A DNA stretch of 60,525 bases from Chthoniobacterales bacterium. Its GTDB lineage: Bacteria; Verrucomicrobiota; Verrucomicrobiia; Chthoniobacterales; JACTMZ01. The DNA lies in the NCBI GenBank assembly GCA_014879535.1, contig JACSRX010000022.1:1-60525 (forward strand). Direction: 5' to 3'. The position numbers were made by a program, and so were the translations under genes. Under the pieces are notes generated by a model. That model did no database searches and was not told the origin of the DNA. It saw only the letters and a program-made list of their open reading frames with translations. Below, piece by piece: positions 56,007 to 60,525 of the stretch (its first letter is position 1; each line of letters starts with the position of its first letter).

Positions 56007-56196
56007 GGTGGTCAGCTCCTTGGAGTCGGGGGGCATCGGATGCGGGGGTAACGGTGGCATCGGAGCAGGGCATCACCAAACAAAATCTCCCCCCGGATGT
56101 TGAACGCGGGGGATCGCCGGATTTTCCGCCCCGTGCCGCCCGCCGACCCCGGGCTGCAGCTTGTTTTGCCGCACCCGCGGGTGTAAGGGTTGCCGC

Positions 56197-56904
56197 ATGT
56201 CGGGCAGGATCACGGTGATGGCCGTTGTTGCCCTCGCCGCCGCGGGGGCGGCGGCTTGGTGGCATCTCCGCGGGGATGCCCCGGCGCCGGCCCCGACGGC
56301 CTCGGTCGAGGGGCGCGTCGCCCTGCGTGCGCTCGACGGCGGCGTCCTGGTTCCGGAACACGTGGCCGTGCAGGTTTACACGCGCGAGATGATGGAGGAC
56401 CACCTGCGCGCATGGCTGAAACGCTTCGAGCAGTCGGCGGCGGCAAACGAGATGTCCATCGAGTCCGCGCGCCAGGTCTGGCGGGAGAGGAATGCCGCGC
56501 GCCTCGAGGCCGCACGCGTCGTGCAGGTCGCCGAGAAGTCCAACGCGGCCGACCTCGGATTGTGCCGTGCGCGTCTCCGCCAGGCCGAGGAGTCGGCGCA
56601 GGAATCCTTCGCCCGCCTCGAGCAGTTGTCCGCGGATGGCGAGCGCACCGCGGACCCGGCGTCCATCCTGGGAAGCCTGCCCCCGTCGAGGATGCTCGTG
56701 CATGCCGACCCCGAGGGGAACTTCGCGCTGGAGCTGCAGCCCGGCGACCGCCTCGTGCTGGTTCTTGCCGCCGGGGAGGACAAGGACCGCGCGGTCTGGC
56801 TCCATTCCCTCGAGGTGCCGTCCGGGGAGGGGGAGCCCTTGGAATTCTCCGCCGGCTCGCTCCTCACCATCCATCACCTCAGGGCGCTGCTCTCCTCGAA
56901 GTGA
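56197..56904 (+). CDS. Membrane-anchored protein with coiled coil
   Basis: 235 aa from ATG 56197. An N-terminal membrane helix (residues ~4-23, TVMAVVALAAAGAAAWW), a beta-rich segment ASVEGRVALRALDGGVLV, a charged coiled coil (~60-150, with EMMEDHLRAWLKRFEQSA), then a second beta-rich part (MLVHADPEGNFALEL to EFSAGSLL). The two beta parts read like halves of one carboxypeptidase-regulatory-like fold interrupted by the helical hairpin. No enzyme motif. Divergent from the giant fusion gene across 190 bases. Function unknown. Confidence 0.65.
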   Translation: MSGRITVMAVVALAAAGAAAWWHLRGDAPAPAPTASVEGRVALRALDGGVLVPEHVAVQVYTREMMEDHLRAWLKRFEQSAAANEMSIESARQVWRERNAARLEAARVVQVAEKSNAADLGLCRARLRQAEESAQESFARLEQLSADGERTADPASILGSLPPSRMLVHADPEGNFALELQPGDRLVLVLAAGEDKDRAVWLHSLEVPSGEGEPLEFSAGSLLTIHHLRALLSSK

Positions 56905-56955
56905 ACTGCGGACATCCCGCACGCGGCGGCGCGCCCCGGCCGGACGATGGCCGCC

Positions 56956-56986
56956 GCAGGGCGGGGCGTGAGGGGCCCCGCCCTGC
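56956..56986. terminator. 12-bp perfect GC hairpin between convergent genes
   Basis: GCAGGGCGGGGC (56956-56967) and its exact complement (56975-56986) around a 7-base loop, in the 90-base gap between the coiled-coil gene and the small heat-shock genes that converge on it. There is no T-run on either side, so it is a terminator-like or mRNA-end-protecting hairpin, not a textbook intrinsic terminator. Confidence 0.5.
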
Positions 56987-56994
56987 GCCCGGTG

Positions 56995-57378
56995 TCATTC
57001 GGTCACGCTGATGCGCCGCGGCTTCTTGTCCTGGGCCTTGGGCAGACGCAGGGTCAGGATGCCCTGGTCCATCCGCGCGGTGACATGGTTGGTGTCCACC
57101 GACGGATCCAGGTCGAAGACGCGCCGGTAATCGGCGTCGGCCACCTCGCCGTAGAGGCGCGTGCCGGCCGCCTTCGCGGCCCTCGTGCCGGTGAAGGCGA
57201 GTTCGCCGTTCTCGACGGTGACATGCACGCCGTCCTTGGCCACGCCGGGCATTTCCGCCTCGATCGTGTAACCGTCGGCATCCTCGTAGATGGCCACCGC
57301 GGGGGTGACATGGCGGATGCGCGAGGGCTGCTGCGCGGCCGCGGGTTGCGTGGTTGTTTCGGTTGCTGTGGTGCTCAT
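56995..57378 (-). CDS. Small heat-shock protein, Hsp20/alpha-crystallin family (second gene)
   Basis: 127 aa. An ATP-independent holdase. The alpha-crystallin domain runs from about residue 28 (PAVAIYEDADGYTIEAEMPG) to the end, with the A-x-x-x-n-G-v-L-type motif seen as ARMDQGILTLRLPKA and the terminal basic RRISVTE. The N-terminal arm is short and Thr/Gln/Ala-rich. AGGAG lies 8 bases before the start. It is 14 bases downstream of the other Hsp20 gene, so they form an operon. Confidence 0.92.
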   Translation of the reverse strand: MSTTATETTTQPAAAQQPSRIRHVTPAVAIYEDADGYTIEAEMPGVAKDGVHVTVENGELAFTGTRAAKAAGTRLYGEVADADYRRVFDLDPSVDTNHVTARMDQGILTLRLPKAQDKKPRRISVTE

Positions 57379-57392
57379 GGTTGTTCTCCTGG

Positions 57393-57848
57393 TTATTTCA
57401 CGCTGACTTCGATCTGCTTCGGCTTCGCCTCCTCCGCCTTCGGCAGGGTGACGGTCAGCACGCCGTTCTTGTAGGTGGCGCCGATGGCGTCCGCCTTCAC
57501 CCCGGCGGGCAGTGCCACCGAGCGGGCGAAACGTCCGAAGAACCTCTCCCGGCGGAAGTAGGTCTTGTCCTTGGACTCCTTCTCCTCCCGCCGCTCGCCG
57601 GCGATGCTCAGCGCGCCGTCGTGGTAGGAGATCTCGAAGTCCTCCTTCTTCAGCCCCGGGGCTTCCAAGGTCACCGTGAAGGCGTCCTTGTCATCGTGCA
57701 CGTCGAGGGCCGGAGACCATGTGTTCATTCCCGCCTTTTCCTTCGGGAAAAACGGGAAGTGCAGGTTCATGAAATCGCGAAGCAAGTCGCCCGGAGCCAG
57801 CTCCGAGGAGGTGTTCGCTTTCGTGGGTTGGAATCGAATGAGTGTCAT
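57393..57848 (-). CDS. Small heat-shock protein, Hsp20/alpha-crystallin family (first gene)
   Basis: 151 aa. N-terminal arm with LLRDFMNLHFPFFP, then an alpha-crystallin domain (from ~residue 45: PALDVHDDKDAFTVTLEAPG, GERREEKESKDKTYFRRE, and the motif ATYKNGVLTVTLPKAEEAKP). AAAGGA precedes the ATG. The domain is closer to the canonical IbpA/Hsp17 pattern than that of the downstream gene. Two unlike Hsp20s in one operon suggest hetero-oligomers, as with IbpA/IbpB; this is inference. Confidence 0.94.
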   Translation of the reverse strand: MTLIRFQPTKANTSSELAPGDLLRDFMNLHFPFFPKEKAGMNTWSPALDVHDDKDAFTVTLEAPGLKKEDFEISYHDGALSIAGERREEKESKDKTYFRRERFFGRFARSVALPAGVKADAIGATYKNGVLTVTLPKAEEAKPKQIEVSVK

Positions 57849-57878
57849 GATTGGTGTTTCCTTTCACTCATTCCTTAC

Positions 57879-57895
57879 AGCGCCAAACGTGCCAA
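57879..57895 (-). promoter_or_regulatory. Candidate sigma-54 promoter for the hsp20 operon
   Basis: On the minus strand the sequence reads TTGGCACG-TTTG-GCGCT. The -24 box is a perfect match to YTGGCACG, and the GG and GC doublets are 10 bases apart as required. The -12 box has GC where TT is usual (TTGCW). Transcription would start about 12 bases on, leaving a leader that still holds the AAAGGA ribosome-binding site. Not confirmed by any enhancer-binding regulator in the window. Confidence 0.35.
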
Positions 57896-58042
57896 GCCCC
57901 AACGGTAAAGCGCAATCAACTAATGATCAAAAACATACACAAATATTTCGCAAAATCTTGGCGAGAAATACCATGCCATAATGTCTCATTTTGTCACGGT
58001 TCCCACGGACCGATGTGTGCAATAATGGCGCACTTTATCCTC
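57896..58042. other. AT-rich upstream region of the hsp20 operon with imperfect inverted repeat
   Basis: This part of the 456-base gene-free stretch (57849-58304) is far richer in A and T than anything around it. It contains an imperfect inverted repeat, ATTTCGC (57945-57951) and GCGAGAAAT (57961-57969). No reading frame with a believable start was seen. It could be an activator-binding or bent-DNA region for the heat-shock promoter. The rest of the stretch holds a double-hairpin repeat and the rpsT terminator. Confidence 0.4.
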
Positions 58043-58123
58043 GGTAGGGCTGGCTGGCCCAGCCGGCCTCCGCCTTGGCTTGCGATGTCAACTCCCGGTC
58101 CGCTGAGGCCAGCGGACCCTACC
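58043..58123. repeat. Double-hairpin interspersed repeat, copy 1
   Basis: Bounded by GGTAGGG and its inverse CCCTACC. It holds two hairpins: GGCTGGCCCAGCC near the left end and GGTCCGCTGAGGCCAGCGGACC near the right. The same layout recurs at 59988-60072 with high similarity in both hairpins but a diverged spacer, which is the pattern of REP/BIME-like or MITE-like elements. No coding capacity. Confidence 0.75.
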
Positions 58124-58249
58124 CTAAGATGTCGCGACAACCCTTATTCCGCAAAGTAGGGCGGGATCCCGCGCCTGCGGGAGCCGGCCGTGTGCCTGAA
58201 CAAGCACACGAAAGCGTGGGCGCGGTCGAGGGGCGGGGAGGGGGAGACA

Positions 58250-58281
58250 GAAAAATCCCCGGCCGCTGCACGCGGCCGGGG
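58250..58281 (-). terminator. Intrinsic terminator of rpsT
   Basis: A 10-bp perfect stem (58257-58266 with 58272-58281) around TGCAC. Read on the minus strand it is followed by ATTTTTC. It begins 24 bases after the rpsT stop, so it is a classical rho-independent terminator for the rpsT transcript. Confidence 0.9.
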
Positions 58282-58304
58282 AGCGCTAAAAAGCGGAAGA
58301 AAAA

Positions 58305-58565
58305 TCAGAGCGCGGCCAGCTTGCGGGCGAGGGAGCTCTTGCGGCGGGCGGCGGTGTTGCGGTGGATCGTGCCGCGCTTCACGGCGCGGTCGAGGGCCGA
58401 GCTCAGCAACTTGGCCTCCGCGGCGGCGGCGGCCTTGTCCTTGCCGGCCAGCGCGCTGCCCGTCTTTTTCGAGAGCGTCTTGAGGTTGTGGAGGGTGCTG
58501 CGGTTGCGGGCCGTGCGCACCTTGGTTTGGCGCGCGCGTTTGGCGGCGGATTTGATGTTGGCCAT
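58305..58565 (-). CDS. rpsT: 30S ribosomal protein S20
   Basis: 86 aa, highly basic. Begins ANIKSAAKRARQTKVRTARN after Met and has the family's NRSTLHNLKTLSKK and GTIHRNTAARRKSSLARKL. Binds 16S rRNA. It lies 21 bases downstream of a tRNA-Met gene on the same strand and is followed by a strong terminator, so tRNA and rpsT may share a transcript. rpsT often has an ATG or UUG start with autoregulation; here it is ATG. Confidence 0.98.
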   Translation of the reverse strand: MANIKSAAKRARQTKVRTARNRSTLHNLKTLSKKTGSALAGKDKAAAAAEAKLLSSALDRAVKRGTIHRNTAARRKSSLARKLAAL

Positions 58566-58586
58566 GGTGGAAGTGGTTTTGGATCG

Positions 58587-58658
58587 TGCCAGGGGGGAGA
58601 ATCGAACTCCCGACCAAGGGCTTATGAGTCCCCTGCTCTACCGCTGAGCTACCCTGGC
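58587..58658 (-). tRNA. tRNA-Met (anticodon CAU)
   Basis: 72 bases, no encoded CCA. Acceptor GCCAGGG pairs with CCCTGGC, D-arm GCTC/GAGC, anticodon loop CTCATAA giving CAU, T-arm GGGAG-TTCGATT-CTCCC. The anticodon stem GGGGA/GCCCT has a weak A-G pair at its base next to the loop. The perfectly paired first acceptor base pair argues for elongator Met over initiator, although tRNA-Ile2 (CAU before lysidine modification) cannot be fully excluded by eye. Confidence 0.9.
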
Positions 58659-58703
58659 GATGACAGCGGCGGTCCCGCGGTGGCGTGACCGGAAAAGCCC
58701 GCC

Positions 58704-58732
58704 AATGTGCGCCCTTCACTGCAACCGTGCAA
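58704..58732 (-). promoter_or_regulatory. Candidate promoter for tRNA-Met / rpsT
   Basis: On the minus strand TTGCAC (58732-58727) and CACATT (58709-58704) are separated by 17 bases, about 45 bases upstream of the tRNA. The -35 is good, the -10 only fair. The rest of the 205-base gap up to menE (58659-58863) shows nothing else beyond short purine-rich repeats such as AAAAGCGGAA. Confidence 0.4.
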
Positions 58733-58863
58733 GAAAAAAGGGGGGCTTCGAAAAGCGGAAAGCCAAAAGCGGAACGCGGATAACCGCCACCCCATGAACG
58801 AAGAACATGGAGCCGATCCGTTTCAACTTTCAGCATTCCACATTCTTCCTCCACACTTCCCCG

Positions 58864-59970
58864 ATGCCCACGGGACAATCCCTCCTGCGCGAGCCGCCCG
58901 AGGCGTGGCCCGTCCGGGGCGCGTTCCTCCTGCTCAATCCGCGCCTGGACGCCGGTCTTCGCCGTCGCGTGCTGGCCGCGGAGTTTCCCGACCTGCCGGA
59001 CCATGCATGGCTCGCCACCTCGGGCACCGGCGGACGCCTGAAGATCGTCGCCCTTTCGCGCGCCGCCCTCGAGGCGGGCGCCGCGGCCGTCAATGCGCAC
59101 CTCGCCGCGACCGCGCGCGACGTGTGGATCAATCCGCTGCCGCTCTTCCACGCGGGCGGACTCGGCATCGTCGTGCGCTCGGCCTTGTCCGGCGCGCGTT
59201 GGATTGGAAGCGCGCCGTGGAACCCCGCATCCTTCGTGCGGGACGCGGAGGATGCCGGTGCGACGCTCGCCTCCCTTGTGCCCGCGCAGGTCCATGATCT
59301 CGTGTCCTCGCGGGCCATGTCACCGCCGTCGCTGCGCGCCATCGTCGTGGGCGGCGGGGCGCTCGATGAAACGCTGCGCGCGTGCGCCGCGGATCTCGGC
59401 TGGCCGCTGCTGCCGAGTTACGGACTCACCGAGACCGCCTCGCAGGTTGCCACCGCGTTGATCGGCGCAATCGGTTTTTCCGCGCTGCCGCTGCTCCCGC
59501 ATGTCGGGGCGCGCATTGACGAATCCGGCGTGCTGTCCCTGCGCGGACCCTCCCTGCTCACCGGATGGATCCTCCTCGGCGAGGATGGCGCCGCGCGCTG
59601 GGAGGATCCGAAGTCCGACGGCTGGTTGCGCACCGGCGACCGCGCCGAATTGACCGGCCGCAACCTGCGCGTCCTCGGTCGCGTCGATGACCTCGTGAAA
59701 ATCCGCGGCGAACTCGTGGACGTCGCCGCCCTCGAGCGCGCCTTGCAGGCGCGCGTCGGGTCCGACCGCGTGGGCGTGCTCGCCGCCGACGACGAGCGCA
59801 ACGGCGGCGCGCTCCATGTGGTGGCGTCCGATGCGGACGCCGCCGAGGCGGCGCGCGCCGCGCTCGATGTCTTCCCGCCCTTCGCGCGCCCGGAATCCGT
59901 CACCATCGGCGGCATCCCCCGCACCGCCCTCGGCAAAATCATCCGCCGCGGCGGGGGAACACTTGGGTAG
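58864..59970 (+). CDS. menE: AMP-binding acyl-CoA ligase, MenE-like (o-succinylbenzoate--CoA ligase)
   Basis: 368 aa from ATG 58864; the frame opens 19 codons earlier with an implausible start. It is shorter than most AMP-binding enzymes because the N-terminal region is reduced, as in many MenE proteins. Seen: P-loop ATSGTGGRLKIVALS, NPLPLFHAGGLGIVVRSAL, LPSYGLTETASQVAT, DGWLRTGDRAEL, LGRVDDLVKIRGELVD, and the catalytic Lys in PRTALGKIIRR. It activates a carboxylic acid as an acyl-adenylate. A menaquinone role is supported by length, motif style and the thioesterase next door; other acyl ligases remain possible. Confidence 0.75.
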   Translation: MPTGQSLLREPPEAWPVRGAFLLLNPRLDAGLRRRVLAAEFPDLPDHAWLATSGTGGRLKIVALSRAALEAGAAAVNAHLAATARDVWINPLPLFHAGGLGIVVRSALSGARWIGSAPWNPASFVRDAEDAGATLASLVPAQVHDLVSSRAMSPPSLRAIVVGGGALDETLRACAADLGWPLLPSYGLTETASQVATALIGAIGFSALPLLPHVGARIDESGVLSLRGPSLLTGWILLGEDGAARWEDPKSDGWLRTGDRAELTGRNLRVLGRVDDLVKIRGELVDVAALERALQARVGSDRVGVLAADDERNGGALHVVASDADAAEAARAALDVFPPFARPESVTIGGIPRTALGKIIRRGGGTLG

Positions 59971-59987
59971 GCTTGGATCCTTCCCCC

Positions 59988-60072
59988 GGTAGGGCCGGCT
60001 GGCCTCAGCCGGCCTTCGTGCCATCCGTTGATTCGGGCCAAGCGCCGGTCCGCTGGGGCCAGCGGACCCTGC
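59988..60072. repeat. Double-hairpin interspersed repeat, copy 2
   Basis: Starts GGTAGGG like copy 1 and holds GGCCGGCTGGCCTCAGCCGGCC and, at the right end, a perfect stem GGTCCGCTGG/CCAGCGGACC. The right terminus is CCCTGC instead of CCCTACC, so the outer inverted repeat is broken. It fills most of the 123-base gap between the convergent menE and thioesterase genes. Confidence 0.75.
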
Positions 60073-60093
60073 TGGAAGAACCGCGGGGCAGCT

Positions 60094-60495
60094 TCACCCC
60101 CACGCCGCGCGGATTTCGCCGGTGAGGGGAACCGGACGTCCGCTGGCCTTGTCCACGAGCACATGCACCGTGCGGATCTGCGCCGCAAGGGCGCCGGTCC
60201 TGTCCAGGAACCTCACAAGGAACGTCACCGAGGTCCCGCCGAGCCTCTCCACCCGCGCCTGCGCGGTGAATTCCATCCCCGGGCGCATCGGCAGCATGAA
60301 ATCCGCCTCCGCATGCCGCAGCGGCGCCCCGTGCACCGGCGAGGCGAACCACGCCTCCCATCCCAGCGGCGAGCGCCGGATCATTTCCTCCACCACCGCA
60401 TGCGCCAGCGCGATCGCGCGCGGATAAAAAATCACCCCCGCAGGGTCGGCGTCCTCGAAACGGATGGTCACGGTCTGTTCGTGGGGGGGCATCAA
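60094..60495 (-). CDS. Hotdog-fold acyl-CoA thioesterase (YbgC/4HBT family), possible DHNA-CoA hydrolase
   Basis: 133 aa, normal for the family (ATG at 60495 or 60492). The active-site motif is FEDADPAGVIFYPR near residues 13-26, with Asp as in 4-hydroxybenzoyl-CoA thioesterase relatives. Later blocks HAEADFMLPMRPGMEF and VTFLVRFLDRTG fit the fold. Hydrolyses small acyl-CoA thioesters. It converges on the MenE-like gene, so a role as 1,4-dihydroxy-2-naphthoyl-CoA hydrolase in menaquinone synthesis is plausible but inferred. Confidence 0.8.
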   Translation of the reverse strand: MMPPHEQTVTIRFEDADPAGVIFYPRAIALAHAVVEEMIRRSPLGWEAWFASPVHGAPLRHAEADFMLPMRPGMEFTAQARVERLGGTSVTFLVRFLDRTGALAAQIRTVHVLVDKASGRPVPLTGEIRAAWG

Positions 60496-60525
60496 GAGTT
60501 GAGAGTTGAGGGATGAGGGTTGAGA

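Noticed and set aside
50487-56051. Two long plus-strand frames (945 and 888 codons) opposite the giant fusion gene
   Set aside because: The minus-strand frame has a signal peptide, PEP-CTERM and GH81-like motifs. The plus-strand products are low-complexity Arg/Gly/Val-rich shadows.
57851-58159. Short plus-strand frames in the region upstream of the hsp20 operon
   Set aside because: They cross the promoter, an AT-rich tract and a repeat element; composition is not protein-like.
57849-58304. CIRCE element or sigma-32 promoter for hsp20
   Set aside because: No TTAGCACTC-N9-GAGTGCTAA element was seen, and no convincing sigma-32 -35/-10 pair at proper spacing.
60495-60525. GAGTTGAG-type short repeats at the right edge
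   Set aside because: Only about 30 bases are visible before the window ends, too little to define a repeat element.

Overview
This is a GC-rich bacterial chromosome segment. It most likely comes from the phylum Verrucomicrobiota (PVC superphylum). That placement is an inference from four things: a complete dcw cluster with a fused murC-murB gene and a very divergent ftsZ; a PEP-CTERM sorting signal; a zwf-opcA pair; and intergenic hairpin repeats. MurE carries the DNPR motif of meso-diaminopimelate-adding enzymes, and there are LPS-type glycosyltransferases, a PagL-like barrel and an RND efflux pump. Together these indicate a Gram-negative envelope with meso-DAP peptidoglycan. Almost no intergenic space is left inside operons: 4-base start/stop overlaps are the rule, several with GTG or TTG starts.

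Layout. 1-4815 (-): copper/silver-type RND efflux genes (cusA cut by the left edge, cusB) and a small Cys/His-rich secreted protein. 4915-6264 (-): rarA. 6321-9792 (+): proA, acyP, an ABC ATPase and a family 9 glycosyltransferase. 9799-14108 (-): metF, zwf, opcA and tpiA in transcription order. 14171-20071 (+): an envelope set of small membrane ORF, ABC-2 exporter, TVP38-like protein, PagL-like barrel, cell-wall amidase and family 4 glycosyltransferase. 20078-21148 (-): pta. 21249-22121 (+): folP.

22190-40824 (+) is the division and cell-wall (dcw) cluster: mraZ, rsmH, ftsL-like, ftsI, murE, murF, mraY, murD, a LysM membrane protein, ftsW, murG, murC-murB, ddl, ftsQ, ftsA, ftsZ. It is headed by one promoter overlapped by 10-bp-spaced repeats that look like MraZ boxes. 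clpB follows directly.

43426-56006 (-): a GGCT-like gene, pyruvate carboxylase, and an 8.5-kb gene. The large gene joins a repeat-rich PEP-CTERM protein in frame to a large GH81-like beta-1,3-glucanase, leaving the sorting signal in the middle of the polypeptide. 56197-60525: a membrane-anchored coiled-coil protein, two small heat-shock proteins with a candidate sigma-54 promoter, rpsT with a clear terminator, tRNA-Met, a MenE-like ligase and a hotdog thioesterase. Two copies of a double-hairpin repeat lie in this last stretch.

The most unusual items are the internal PEP-CTERM/GH81 fusion, the FtsZ lacking the usual T7-loop aspartates and part of the first nucleotide-binding motif, the LysM protein embedded in the dcw cluster, and the MraZ-box array. 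No CRISPR array, rRNA, insertion sequence or prophage was seen.
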